From: Muricomes intestini
Lineage (GTDB): Bacteria > Bacillota > Clostridia > Lachnospirales > Lachnospiraceae
Length of the DNA: 46,544 bases
Reading direction: 5' to 3'
Assembly: GCF_004346165.1 (NCBI RefSeq)
Contig: NZ_SLZZ01000024.1
Coordinates: 1 to 46,544, forward strand
The position numbers were made by a program, and so were the translations under genes. Numbering within the stretch: position 1 is the stretch's first letter; every line of letters begins with the position of its first letter. The notes beneath the pieces are model-generated. The model was not told the origin of the DNA, searched no databases, and worked only from the letters and a program-made list of their open reading frames with translations. Below, piece by piece: positions 25,332 through 34,204 of the stretch.

Positions 25332-26699
25332 GTGAAACAGAAAGCAATGGATATTAAGTTGATTGTAAGACCTATTATTGGATGTCTGACTCATTCTCAT
25401 TTTTGGGAAGGCCCTTGTCGTGCAGGGCACTTGGAAGATATGACACCGGAAGCGGAAACAAAGGCGGCTGACACTGCTTTTGCTGCTGCAAAGAAGACGT
25501 TGGAAAGCGCTGCTGATGAGATTAAGTTTCTGGATGCAATTGATGCAAGATACGATGAAAAGTTTATTGTAAGTGAGGAGCTTTTTGCACAGATTGAGGA
25601 AGACATGGACAAGGTGGATTTTTTTCTGTGCATAAACTGGAGGATTCCCAAGCTGGAACGCTATAAAAAACCGGTTGTGATTCTGCAAAACGGAAATGAA
25701 GGAATTGACTTTGCCGCATACTGCCGCTCTATCGGAGTTGAGGCTTATGTTGCAATGGATATCCAGGACTTGAATGAGATTGCACATATACTATGGGTTA
25801 GGAAGGCTGTTGCAAATACAAGAGCGCTTGTTCTGACAGCAGGCGGGCAGCCTACTTTTGGAATTCAGAGCCTGATTCGGGATCCCGAGATTTTGAGACA
25901 AAAGTATGGGTTTGAGGTGGTAAAGCTTCCCTATACGGCAATTGTTCCTTATATGAAGGCCATTACAGATGAAGAAGCAAAACCCATTGCAGACAGGATA
26001 ATTAATGGTTCCCGGGATACAAAGGTGAATACAGACTGGTTCATTAATGATATTAAGTATTATCTTGCGGCAAAGAGGATGATGGATGTATATCAGTGCA
26101 ATGCGTTTACAACGGCATGTCATGAGTTGTGTACATCTGAAATTCCCCAGGAAATGAAATTTACCCCATGTACCTGCCATTCGCTGATGAAAGATGAAGG
26201 AATCCCCAGTGGCTGCGAAGAAGACTTGAATGCAATGATGGCAATGATGATTATGCAGTATGCAGCAAACCGTCCGGCATTTATGGGCAACCCAAATCAT
26301 GAGACAGATGAGTTGTTGAGACTTCACCATGCAGTTCCGGCTCTTTGTATGAATGGATATGGAACAGAGCCTCTACAGTATAAACTGTGGGCATTTACCG
26401 GACAGGGATTTGGCGGTAAGCTTCAGGTAGATTTTACGGAAAATAAGGAAGAGTATGTAACCCTGGGAAGATTTAATCCGGCAGGAGACACCATGTGTGT
26501 GAAAACAGGGGAAGTTGTCCGTTCTGAATATGATGATGTGTACTGCAGTCCATATTACTATATCAAGATGGACGATGCGAGAACATATATGCATAATCTG
26601 GCAGGATTCGGACATCACCAGGTGCTGATTTTTGGCAACTATATAAGTCAGATTAAGAAGATTGCAGAAGTGATGGGATTTAAAGTATTGGAGGGATAA
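25332..26699 (+). CDS. L-fucose/L-arabinose isomerase-superfamily protein
   Basis: 455 residues. GGAGGA seven bases ahead supports the GTG start. The fold is that of the FucI/AraA-like isomerases: an N-terminal Rossmann-type part (KPVVILQNGNEGIDFAAY) and a C-terminal barrel part. Candidate metal ligands are a Glu in PSGCEEDLNAMMAMM, the residues of NHETDELLRLHHAVP and a His in GFGHHQVLIFG. The true enzymes interconvert aldoses and ketoses; this one is shorter than FucI (about 590) and AraA (about 500) and belongs to an uncharacterised branch. It is followed three bases later by a SufS-like gene, an odd partner for a sugar isomerase. Confidence 0.75.
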   Translation: MKQKAMDIKLIVRPIIGCLTHSHFWEGPCRAGHLEDMTPEAETKAADTAFAAAKKTLESAADEIKFLDAIDARYDEKFIVSEELFAQIEEDMDKVDFFLCINWRIPKLERYKKPVVILQNGNEGIDFAAYCRSIGVEAYVAMDIQDLNEIAHILWVRKAVANTRALVLTAGGQPTFGIQSLIRDPEILRQKYGFEVVKLPYTAIVPYMKAITDEEAKPIADRIINGSRDTKVNTDWFINDIKYYLAAKRMMDVYQCNAFTTACHELCTSEIPQEMKFTPCTCHSLMKDEGIPSGCEEDLNAMMAMMIMQYAANRPAFMGNPNHETDELLRLHHAVPALCMNGYGTEPLQYKLWAFTGQGFGGKLQVDFTENKEEYVTLGRFNPAGDTMCVKTGEVVRSEYDDVYCSPYYYIKMDDARTYMHNLAGFGHHQVLIFGNYISQIKKIAEVMGFKVLEG

Positions 26700-26702
26700 A
26701 GC

Positions 26703-27842
26703 ATGATTTATCTGAATCAGGCTGCCACAACATATCCAAAACCGCAGTGTGTGCTTGAGGCGCACACTGCCTCTTTATATAGCGGGCCTGTTGGACAGTT
26801 CCGCAGCAGTTCCACTGCAAAAGAGCCGGATATTTTTGAAAAGTGCCGCTGTAGTCTGGGAACATTGTTTGGCATAAAAGAATGGAAGCGTATTTTCTTT
26901 TCTTCCGGTGCCACGGATTCTGCAAATGCAGTTATTTATGGACTTCCACTGAGCGGAAAGAATGTGGTGATTACACAGACAGAGCACAATAGTATTCTGC
27001 GTCCCCTGCTGAATTTGAGAGAGCAGGTGGGGAGTGTGACAATTGTACCCTGCGACTCCGACGGGAAAGTGGAGCCGGCGGATATTGAAGCGGCAATCAG
27101 TGAGGAGACAGCAGCCGTCTTTGTAAATCATTGCTCCAATGTTACCGGAATGATTCAAGATATTGCCGGGATTGGAAAAATCACAAAGAAGAAAGGTGTC
27201 ATTTTAGCTGTTGATGTGTCCCAGAGTGCGGGATGCATTCCAATTGAGGCTGATCTCTGGGGAATTGATGTTCTTATTTTTACAGGGCACAAAAGTTTAT
27301 TCGGGACACAGGGAACCGGGGGGTATTACATAAAAGAAGGGGTTGAGTTTCGCCCGTACAAATACGGTGGAACGGGGAGGGATAGCAGACAGCTTACTTA
27401 TGAGAAGGGAGATTATGAGTTTGAGCCGGGAACGCAGAATACGCCGGGAATTACAGCATTAAATGCGGGGGCAGAGTATATCCTCAGAAGAGGTGTAGAG
27501 AGGATTGCAGAAAAAGAGCAAAATTTAATGAAAATGTTGTATCAGGGACTGGAAAACATTCCCGGGGTTCGAGTGTATGGAAATGCAATGAAAAATCAAG
27601 GTCCAGTTATGAGCTTTACTTTTTCAGGCCTTCAGTCTTCAGATATAGCATATATACTCCAGAATGGATATCATATAACTGTCAGAGCCGGCCTGCACTG
27701 TGCACCGCTGATTAATAACGCAATGGGAACCGGGAAATACGGAACCGTACGAGTCAGTATTTCAGATATGACACAGGAAAAGGAAATTCAATCTATTTTG
27801 TCAGCGATGACAGAAATTTCAGCAGGAGGAGTAATAGCGTGA
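26703..27842 (+). CDS. Class V aminotransferase / cysteine desulfurase-like (SufS/CsdA type)
   Basis: 379 residues. PLP-fold type I: Asp in AVDVSQSAG, the Schiff-base Lys in FTGHKSLFGTQGTGG and the C-terminal Cys loop VRAGLHCAP. The last places it with group II desulfurases (SufS/Csd), which remove sulfur from cysteine to give alanine and a persulfide. Gene neighbours are not Suf or Isc assembly genes, so it probably serves a dedicated sulfur or C-S lyase step. It is translationally linked to its neighbours: three bases after the isomerase-like gene and a four-base overlap (GTGA) with the next. Confidence 0.85.
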   Translation: MIYLNQAATTYPKPQCVLEAHTASLYSGPVGQFRSSSTAKEPDIFEKCRCSLGTLFGIKEWKRIFFSSGATDSANAVIYGLPLSGKNVVITQTEHNSILRPLLNLREQVGSVTIVPCDSDGKVEPADIEAAISEETAAVFVNHCSNVTGMIQDIAGIGKITKKKGVILAVDVSQSAGCIPIEADLWGIDVLIFTGHKSLFGTQGTGGYYIKEGVEFRPYKYGGTGRDSRQLTYEKGDYEFEPGTQNTPGITALNAGAEYILRRGVERIAEKEQNLMKMLYQGLENIPGVRVYGNAMKNQGPVMSFTFSGLQSSDIAYILQNGYHITVRAGLHCAPLINNAMGTGKYGTVRVSISDMTQEKEIQSILSAMTEISAGGVIA

Positions 27843-28126
27843 AAATTATGGACAGAATTGAATCCAGGGAACGCTGTGCGGAAGCCGGATGGTATGCATA
27901 TGATTATCTGTTTGATGAACAAATGAAACCAGAGTTTATTAGAAGACTTCATCCTTTGGGAAACTTTGTTTATTTAAGTATGCTGGCAAAGCCTTTTTTC
28001 AAGGTGGAGTCGGACTATTTTTTAATAAAAGGAATTGAAGGAGATAATTTTTTCCGAATCGCAGTGCATGAAGCACACCAAGAGGTGCTGGAGATAATAG
28101 AAGAGTTTATTGAAGGAATTGTATAG
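27839..28126 (+). CDS. Small protein of unknown function (95 aa)
   Basis: I do not recognise this protein. It is acidic, without signal peptide or membrane helix, and contains hydrophobic strand-like segments (LGNFVYLSMLAKPFFKVESD; YFLIKGIEGDNFFRIAVHE) and a C-terminal helix (EVLEIIEEFIEG). The single Cys is near the N-terminus (RERCAEAGW). The GTG start overlaps the stop of the desulfurase-like gene, so the two are made together. By position it could be a sulfur-acceptor, activator or specificity partner of that enzyme; this is inference. An ATG at 27848 is an alternative start. Confidence 0.7.
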   Translation: MKIMDRIESRERCAEAGWYAYDYLFDEQMKPEFIRRLHPLGNFVYLSMLAKPFFKVESDYFLIKGIEGDNFFRIAVHEAHQEVLEIIEEFIEGIV

Positions 28127-28303
28127 AAAGCTAAATGTGCTCTCATATCTTATAAATATAGAGTGAAAAGTAGCAAAGAAAAGAGCACATAAACGTAACA
28201 AAGGGTTAAAATATGACAAAAATCAATTGAAATAATACATGTAAAATGAAAATATTACTGATACAATACTATTATGAACTAAAATTATGGGAGGAAAGGA
28301 AAT

Positions 28304-29632
28304 ATGAGAAAGCGTATTGTAGCGGTGGTATTGAGCGGAGCTTTGGCAGTTTCTGCGTTAGCCGGATGTGGTAATTCAGATTCTGGGGATAAAGCATCCA
28401 ACAGTGACAAGGGCGGCAAAAAGGACACAACAATCTCCATTATGGCAAGTCAGGACTGGGTATATGATGCAGAGATGGAATTGGGAAAGCAGTTTGAGGA
28501 AGAAACGGGAATCAAGGTAGACTATCAGATTGTACCGTCAGACCAGTATTATAACCTGCTGATGACGAAGCTGAACAGTGGGGAAGGACCAGATATTTTC
28601 GGCGGACAGTCGGGCTCTTATGATTTGGTATCTCAGTATAATATTCAGGAAAATGCGGTTGATTTGTCAGATGAACCATGGATGAAGTACTACAATAAAC
28701 TTTCTTGTGAACAGACGTCTGCCGACGGTGTGAATTATGGAGCGACCTATTTTGATACGACAACAGATTATTACATGGTTTACAATAAAAAGATCTTTAA
28801 AGATAATGGAATCGAAGCGCCGAGTACCTTCGCAGATTTTGAAACGGTCTGTCAGAAGCTTCTGGATAAAGGGGTTATGCCGGTGTATGAACCTGTGGGG
28901 GACGGTTGGCATCACGTAATGTGGTTCTGTGAAATCGGCGGGAAATATGAAGATTTAATTCCTGGAATTGTAGATAAGCTGAATAATAACGAGATAAAAT
29001 TTGCAGATGTTCCGGAATTCAAGACAGCACTGGATCAGTTAAATGAACTGGCTCAAAAAGGCTATTTTGGAGATAATTATCTATCTGATGAGTATGCAGA
29101 CCTTCCGGCCAATATGGCAGCCGGCGAATATGCAATGGCAGTCTGCAAGCCGGGCTCTATCAAAGAAATAGCAGATGCTTCCGGCGGTACATATACAGAA
29201 GATGATTTTGGCATGTTTCTGATTCCTACATTGGATAATAATGTATTAAATGAGCATCCATGCGGCCCCTCCAGATTTATTTATTCCGGCTCAAAACATA
29301 TTGACGAGGCAAAACAGTATCTGAAGTATATTACCACAAAGGACAGTCTGCAATATATGATTGATAATGAAGCAAAAATAGAGAACCTTCCGTATGATGC
29401 AGGGCAGAAGCCTGCTTACAGTGAGGCAACACAAAATTTTTTGGCATCCTTTGATAAATCCGGCGCTGTATTCCAGGATACAATCAAGTATTTGAATCCT
29501 CAGTGGATGGAACTTGGACAGGATATTGTTTCTATGTTTATCGGTGATATGACTTCTGATGATGTTCTGAAGCAGATTGATACAAGAAGGGCAACGCAGG
29601 CTGAGGCAGCAGGCGATGAAGCCTGGAAATAA
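28304..29632 (+). CDS. Carbohydrate ABC substrate-binding lipoprotein (family 1)
   Basis: 442 residues. Lipoprotein signal MRKRIVAVVLSGALAVSALAG with Cys22, then a Ser/Asp/Lys linker. The SBP_bac_1 fold follows: GKQFEEETGIKVDYQIVPSDQYYN, LNSGEGPDIFGGQSG, YYMVYNKKIFKDNGIEAPSTF and GEYAMAVCKPGS. It collects an oligosaccharide for the CUT1 permeases encoded at 32.4-34.2 kb. GGGAGGAAAGG ahead gives a strong start. A terminator ends the gene, so it is its own transcript, expressed apart from the permeases. Confidence 0.93.
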   Translation: MRKRIVAVVLSGALAVSALAGCGNSDSGDKASNSDKGGKKDTTISIMASQDWVYDAEMELGKQFEEETGIKVDYQIVPSDQYYNLLMTKLNSGEGPDIFGGQSGSYDLVSQYNIQENAVDLSDEPWMKYYNKLSCEQTSADGVNYGATYFDTTTDYYMVYNKKIFKDNGIEAPSTFADFETVCQKLLDKGVMPVYEPVGDGWHHVMWFCEIGGKYEDLIPGIVDKLNNNEIKFADVPEFKTALDQLNELAQKGYFGDNYLSDEYADLPANMAAGEYAMAVCKPGSIKEIADASGGTYTEDDFGMFLIPTLDNNVLNEHPCGPSRFIYSGSKHIDEAKQYLKYITTKDSLQYMIDNEAKIENLPYDAGQKPAYSEATQNFLASFDKSGAVFQDTIKYLNPQWMELGQDIVSMFIGDMTSDDVLKQIDTRRATQAEAAGDEAWK

Positions 29633-29667
29633 TAAAATAGTTCTTACAGTAGATTGTATATGACAGC

Positions 29668-29709
29668 AAGGCTGCAGCGGCAAAAAAATGTGCCGCTGCA
29701 GCCTTTTAT
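29668..29709. terminator. Strong terminator between convergent genes
   Basis: AAGGCTGCAGCGGCA pairs perfectly with TGCCGCTGCAGCCTT (15 bp) around an 8-base loop, with T run TTTT after it and A-rich sequence before it. It can serve both the binding-protein gene (+) and the regulator gene (-). Confidence 0.9.
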
Positions 29710-29725
29710 GTAACAAAAGTGTAGT

Positions 29726-30481
29726 CTATTGTTGCTTTTCTTTTCGATATGCCGAAGGATTCATCCCAATATGTTTGCGGAATGTTTTACTGAAGTGAAA
29801 TTGATCAGGATAGCCGACGTGCTCTCCAACCTCGCGGATTGGCAGCATTGTATCAGTTAATAGCCGTTTCGCCTCATGGATTCGAATGTCTGTCAAATAT
29901 TTGGATGGCGTATCACCTTTATACCGGTTAAATAATTTAGTCAGATAAGCGGAAGTGAAGCCATTGGCGGAGGCAAAGGAACTGATGTCAATGTTGTCCA
30001 TGTAGTGTTCCCTCATATATAATACTGTATATTCTACGATTTCTTCCGCGGCTTTCCCAACTAACTCAGGGTCCTCTTCAAGCTCGTAATGTTTTTGCAG
30101 AGGCAGCCGTACATGGCTGAGGGTACTCTCCAGATCCTCCGCAGAAACTGGTTTCAGCAGATAATCAAAGACTCTCTGTTTTAATGCTTCACGGGCATAA
30201 TCAAAATCGGTATATCCTGTGAGAACAACAGTAAAAATGTGCGGATACTGTTCATGGACGCATTTGGCAAGAGCGAGGCCATCCATCGCAGGCATTCTGA
30301 TGTCCGTAATAAGAAGATGAATTGTATTTGTTTTGAGGTATCTAAGCGCCTCTTCCCCATTTGAAACTTGATGTATTACTTTAAATCCGGAATCCAGGGA
30401 ATTAATACTGTTGGCTAGAGACTGACGCAGTAAAGCCTCATCCTCTGCAATCAAAATGTTATAATGCTTTAGTTTCGTCAT
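29726..30481 (-). CDS. AraC-type response regulator, YesN-like
   Basis: 251 residues. Receiver domain with acidic E13/D14, phospho-acceptor D60 in LITDIRMP and Lys in LLKPVSA; AraC helix-turn-helix pair at about 150-251 (ASANGFTSAYLTKLFNRYKG; GEHVGYPDQFHFSKTFRKH). Its start overlaps the kinase 3' end by 23 bases. It is encoded between the binding-protein gene and the permeases and very likely activates both. Confidence 0.93.
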   Translation of the reverse strand: MTKLKHYNILIAEDEALLRQSLANSINSLDSGFKVIHQVSNGEEALRYLKTNTIHLLITDIRMPAMDGLALAKCVHEQYPHIFTVVLTGYTDFDYAREALKQRVFDYLLKPVSAEDLESTLSHVRLPLQKHYELEEDPELVGKAAEEIVEYTVLYMREHYMDNIDISSFASANGFTSAYLTKLFNRYKGDTPSKYLTDIRIHEAKRLLTDTMLPIREVGEHVGYPDQFHFSKTFRKHIGMNPSAYRKEKQQ

Positions 30482-32273
30482 TAAGCTTTCCTCCTACTTT
30501 CACAAATGCACCGCCATTTGACAGGTTCCCAAAATCAAAGATAAATGGAATTCCATAAATAAGGTAAAGACGGATAAAAATATTGAGAATTCCCATACCG
30601 TTTAATTCCAGACTGGGAAGCAGTCCGTATTTGAGGATTTCGTCCATCTGGGAACGAAGACGGGAATTAGTCTCCGCATCAAATCCAGGTCCGTTATCTT
30701 TTACCTCAATGTACCAATTTGCCTCGTCTGTGTATCCGCGGATCAGGACGTGCCATGGGGGTGAAACTTGTGTTGAAAATTTTGCCGCATTCTCCACAAG
30801 AAGCTGAATGCAAAGCTTGGGAATTGAACAATCCAGCATGGCGTCATCCACATTAAACTCGTATTGAAGAGAATCTCCGAACCGCAATTTCATACATTTT
30901 AAATATAAGCTGCAATGCTCCAGTTCCTCTTCAACAGTGGAAACCTGTTCCCGGTTAGAAGAAATATAGCGTAGTATAGAGGAGATATCCTGGCACATCT
31001 GTACTACCGGTGTTGTAAGTCCTTCTTCCGCCATTGCTGCAATATTCAATAGAGAATTATATAGAAAATGCGGATTCATTTGAGACTGCAGTGCCAGCAT
31101 CTGAGCCTGCAGCTCCTGTTCTTTTAGGAGCAGCATGGAATCCGTGGCGGTTTTCTGTGAGCGCAGTGCCTCATTGAGAGAATTACAAAGCTTCTCAATT
31201 TCAATAATTCCAGAGTCGTTCATTTCAATTTCACGAAACTGATTCTGGGGATCAATATGAGAAAGAAAGTGATAAATGTCTTGGATAGGTGCACTGATTT
31301 TCTTGGAGATCGCAGTAGCAAAAATAAGACACACAATAAAGAGTAAAACAAAAATAAAAAATATCCAAAGCAAAGAATGATAAACAGGAGCCAGGAAATC
31401 TCTCCGATTGACAGCTACAGCTACAGTGAACCCGGAATATTCAGCCTCCGAAAAACAGGTATATTCCATGGTGTTCTTCTGGGTATTGAACACTTCCTGT
31501 CCTTTGGCAGATTTATGGGAAAAGTAAGAGAAAGCTTTTACATCCCCCTCTTCCTTCAGTGGAAACAGGAGGTTTCCATCAGTATCATAAACCATGATGC
31601 CAAGATCATAACTGCTGTTGGGGGCGTAGGCTTGTCTGAAAAGCACGTCATAGTATTTCATTATCTCTACAAATCCGGCGGGTTTCAGGTATTCATCATA
31701 GTACATACGGTACAGAGAGAGGTAATATCGATTGGAATTGGTGCCTGTATTTGCAGAAAATGTAGGATTGATTCGAGCCTGTGGAATATAACGGTGGCCA
31801 TGGCACAGGACTGTGTCCGTAAACCATGGTTGTGCAGAGGCAGTAAGCTGAAGATCACCCGTATAATTTCCCGCACCGTAGGAGCCCTTGGTAAAACCGT
31901 AAATATTAACCTGACGAATTGAAGAATCTACTCCTTTTATGGCTGTCATTGCGTTTGCAAGTTTATTTTTGCGCTGATTTTGCTCATAAGGGGTAGCTTT
32001 GGAATCTTCGTTATATGCGGCAAAAGTATTTTTGATGGAAGTTGAGTGAATCGTATTTAGACATACGTTATCCATTTGGGCAAACTGCTGGTCAATGTCT
32101 TCGGCAATGGCAGAACAGGTTCTTTGAATATCACGTTCTGCATTTGAGCGGAGATTTATGTATTGAATTAATGAGAAAATAAATGCCGCACAGCTTAACA
32201 TGACCAACATGATAATTATAAAATAAGAAGAAAGGATTTTCTGAATACTTTGTGGTTTTGATCGCATAGGCAC
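30459..32273 (-). CDS. Sensor histidine kinase, YesM type
   Basis: 604 residues. Membrane helix at about 15-37 (FIIIMLVMLSCAAFIFSLIQY), extracellular dCache-like sensor region, second helix near 300-322 (LLWIFFIFVLLFIVCLIFAT), HAMP segment, His_kinase domain with H402 in QSQMNPHFLYNS, and HATPase_c with VENAAKFS and VKDNGPGF. It is transcribed divergently from the permease operon and forms a pair with the overlapping regulator gene. It probably responds to the sugar taken up by this transporter. Confidence 0.93.
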   Translation of the reverse strand: MPMRSKPQSIQKILSSYFIIIMLVMLSCAAFIFSLIQYINLRSNAERDIQRTCSAIAEDIDQQFAQMDNVCLNTIHSTSIKNTFAAYNEDSKATPYEQNQRKNKLANAMTAIKGVDSSIRQVNIYGFTKGSYGAGNYTGDLQLTASAQPWFTDTVLCHGHRYIPQARINPTFSANTGTNSNRYYLSLYRMYYDEYLKPAGFVEIMKYYDVLFRQAYAPNSSYDLGIMVYDTDGNLLFPLKEEGDVKAFSYFSHKSAKGQEVFNTQKNTMEYTCFSEAEYSGFTVAVAVNRRDFLAPVYHSLLWIFFIFVLLFIVCLIFATAISKKISAPIQDIYHFLSHIDPQNQFREIEMNDSGIIEIEKLCNSLNEALRSQKTATDSMLLLKEQELQAQMLALQSQMNPHFLYNSLLNIAAMAEEGLTTPVVQMCQDISSILRYISSNREQVSTVEEELEHCSLYLKCMKLRFGDSLQYEFNVDDAMLDCSIPKLCIQLLVENAAKFSTQVSPPWHVLIRGYTDEANWYIEVKDNGPGFDAETNSRLRSQMDEILKYGLLPSLELNGMGILNIFIRLYLIYGIPFIFDFGNLSNGGAFVKVGGKLNDETKAL

Positions 32274-32311
32274 CCCCTGATAGCAAACCGGAACAGATAT
32301 ATTTTGTTAAG

Positions 32312-32333
32312 TACCGATGACTTGATTAGTATA
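32312..32333 (-). promoter_or_regulatory. Possible extended -10 promoter for the kinase gene
   Basis: On the minus strand TGCTATACT (TATACT at 32328-32333) has the TG extension. A loose -35 (TGACTA) lies 16 bases upstream. It is in the 186-base divergent gap between the kinase and permease genes. Confidence 0.35.
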
Positions 32334-32459
32334 GCATATTGTACTGGAATAGTCATGGAATGGTTAAAAAAACACATAAAGTGACTTGGTATATGCATGT
32401 GAATCAGCCCCCATAATCTGTAAAATAGATAAAAATAGAAAAAGCAAAGGAGGATTTTT

Positions 32460-33335
32460 GTGAAAAAGTCAAAGTTATATCCATGGTATTTTGCTGCGGG
32501 GGCAATCATTATCTATACAACACTGTGCGTGATACCGGGAATTATAGGTATCGGGTATGCCTTTACGGATTGGTCTGCATATTCCAAGGAAATACATTTT
32601 GTGGGGTGGGAAAATTTTAAAAAACTGTTCAGTGCAGACACAAATTATATGAAGTATATTACAAATACATTGCTGTTTACCGCTGTTACAACAGTTGCAA
32701 AAAGTGGACTGGGACTGTTATTTGCACTTGCACTTAGCAAAAACATTAAGTTGAAGAATTTCCACAGAGGAGTGATGTATATGCCGTCTGTTTTATCAAT
32801 TCTGATCATCGGTCTGGTATTTACATCAATTTTGAATCCGAAGGTGGGAATTTTAAATCAGACTCTGAGAACAGTAGGACTGGACAGTATGACGCAGCAA
32901 TGGCTCACGAATCCTAAGATTGCATTTTGGTCGGTTATGGCAGTGGATATCTGGAGAGGCACCGGTTATATTATGACCATGCTGATTGTTGGAATCCTGG
33001 CAATTCCCCAGGTGTATTATGAGGCGGCCGGGATTGACGGTGCAAGTGGCTGGAACAAATTTATACATATTACACTGCCTATGTTAAAGCAAACTCTTGC
33101 GGTGACTATCGTACTGAATGTTCTGTATGGCATGAAAGTGTTTGATATGGTTTATGCTTTGACGAACGGCGGACCGGGGCACACAACCGAAGTAATGTAT
33201 ACCGCAGTATTCAAACAATTTTCACAGGGACTGTACGCAGAAGGAACAACCATCAGTTCCGTTATGTTTATTATTATGGTTGTAACAGGATTCTTTATGA
33301 TTAAGGTTCTGACGAAAGACGAGGTGCAGGAATAA
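32460..33335 (+). CDS. Carbohydrate ABC permease (MalF/UgpA-like)
   Basis: 291 residues, six helices, with the EAA loop EAAGIDGASGWNKFIHITLPML and the family motif ALTNGGPGHTTEVMYT. AGGAGG precedes the GTG start. Complete and full length, unlike its counterpart at 14709. It works with the next gene product; the energising ATPase is not in this window. Confidence 0.93.
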   Translation: MKKSKLYPWYFAAGAIIIYTTLCVIPGIIGIGYAFTDWSAYSKEIHFVGWENFKKLFSADTNYMKYITNTLLFTAVTTVAKSGLGLLFALALSKNIKLKNFHRGVMYMPSVLSILIIGLVFTSILNPKVGILNQTLRTVGLDSMTQQWLTNPKIAFWSVMAVDIWRGTGYIMTMLIVGILAIPQVYYEAAGIDGASGWNKFIHITLPMLKQTLAVTIVLNVLYGMKVFDMVYALTNGGPGHTTEVMYTAVFKQFSQGLYAEGTTISSVMFIIMVVTGFFMIKVLTKDEVQE

Positions 33336-34159
33336 TGCAGACAAAGAAAAAAGCAATAAATTTCATGAAAAATATTCTGGCATGGCTGATTTCACTGATT
33401 ATGCTGATTCCGCTCGTACTGATTATTGTAAATGCGTTTAAATCGGATGCCGAAGCATTGACACTCACGTTATCGCTCCCTAAAGAATGGACCTTCTCTA
33501 ATTTTGTAACTGTCATTGAAAAGGGGAAACTGCTGCAGAGCTTCCTGAACAGTTTACTATATGCCGGGTGTGCAACAATAATAGTAGTATTGTTCGGTTC
33601 TATGGCGGCATATATTTTTTCCAGAAGAAGAGACCGCACCGGCAATGCCGCTTATATGTATATGGTGTTAGGAATTGTAATTCCTATTAACTATGTGGCA
33701 CTGATGAAGGTCATGCAAGTGACTCATCTGAATAACTCAGTACCAGGAATCATTTTATTGTATACGGCGACACAGCTTCCGTTTACCGTATTCCTGCTCT
33801 ATGGATTTGTGTCAAAGATACCCGTAGATTTGGATGAAGCGGCTGTAATAGACGGCTGTGGACCGGTCAGGCTGTTTTTTGGCATTATTTTTCCAATGAT
33901 GAGATCCAGTATTGTGACTGCTGCAGTTTTATGCTTTTTGAACACTTGGAATGAGTTCGTAATGCCTTTGTATTTTCTAAATTCATCAGAAAAGTGGCCT
34001 ATGACATTGGCTGTTTATAATTTCTTCGGGCAGTATGAGAAGAGCTGGAATCTTATTTGTGCAGATATTTTGCTGACCTGCCTGCCGGTAATTATTATGT
34101 ATCTGTCATGTCAGAAGTATATTGTAGGGGGGCAGACAGAAGGTGCAGTGAAAGGATAA
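33335..34159 (+). CDS. Carbohydrate ABC permease (MalG/UgpE-like)
   Basis: 274 residues, six helices, EAA loop DEAAVIDGCGPVRLFFGIIFPM. The ATG shares a base with the upstream TAA (TAATG), so the permeases are coupled. Ends in the usual VGGQTEGAVKG tail. CUT1 class. Confidence 0.93.
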   Translation: MQTKKKAINFMKNILAWLISLIMLIPLVLIIVNAFKSDAEALTLTLSLPKEWTFSNFVTVIEKGKLLQSFLNSLLYAGCATIIVVLFGSMAAYIFSRRRDRTGNAAYMYMVLGIVIPINYVALMKVMQVTHLNNSVPGIILLYTATQLPFTVFLLYGFVSKIPVDLDEAAVIDGCGPVRLFFGIIFPMMRSSIVTAAVLCFLNTWNEFVMPLYFLNSSEKWPMTLAVYNFFGQYEKSWNLICADILLTCLPVIIMYLSCQKYIVGGQTEGAVKG

Positions 34160-34204
34160 GCATGTCCAAAAAAGGCTAAACAGAAAATGTGTGAGGTGAG
34201 AACC

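Noticed and set aside
25791-26330. A 179-codon frame on the minus strand
   Set aside because: It is antisense to the isomerase-like gene, whose protein has family-level similarity and a good start.
25332-27842. Sulfoquinovose degradation operon
   Set aside because: An isomerase-like gene next to sulfur genes and GH31 enzymes elsewhere suggested it, but no sulfosugar transaldolase, transketolase or sulfolactaldehyde enzyme is present.
31377-31922. A 181-codon frame on the plus strand
   Set aside because: It is antisense to the sensor region of the kinase at 30459-32273 and resembles no protein family.
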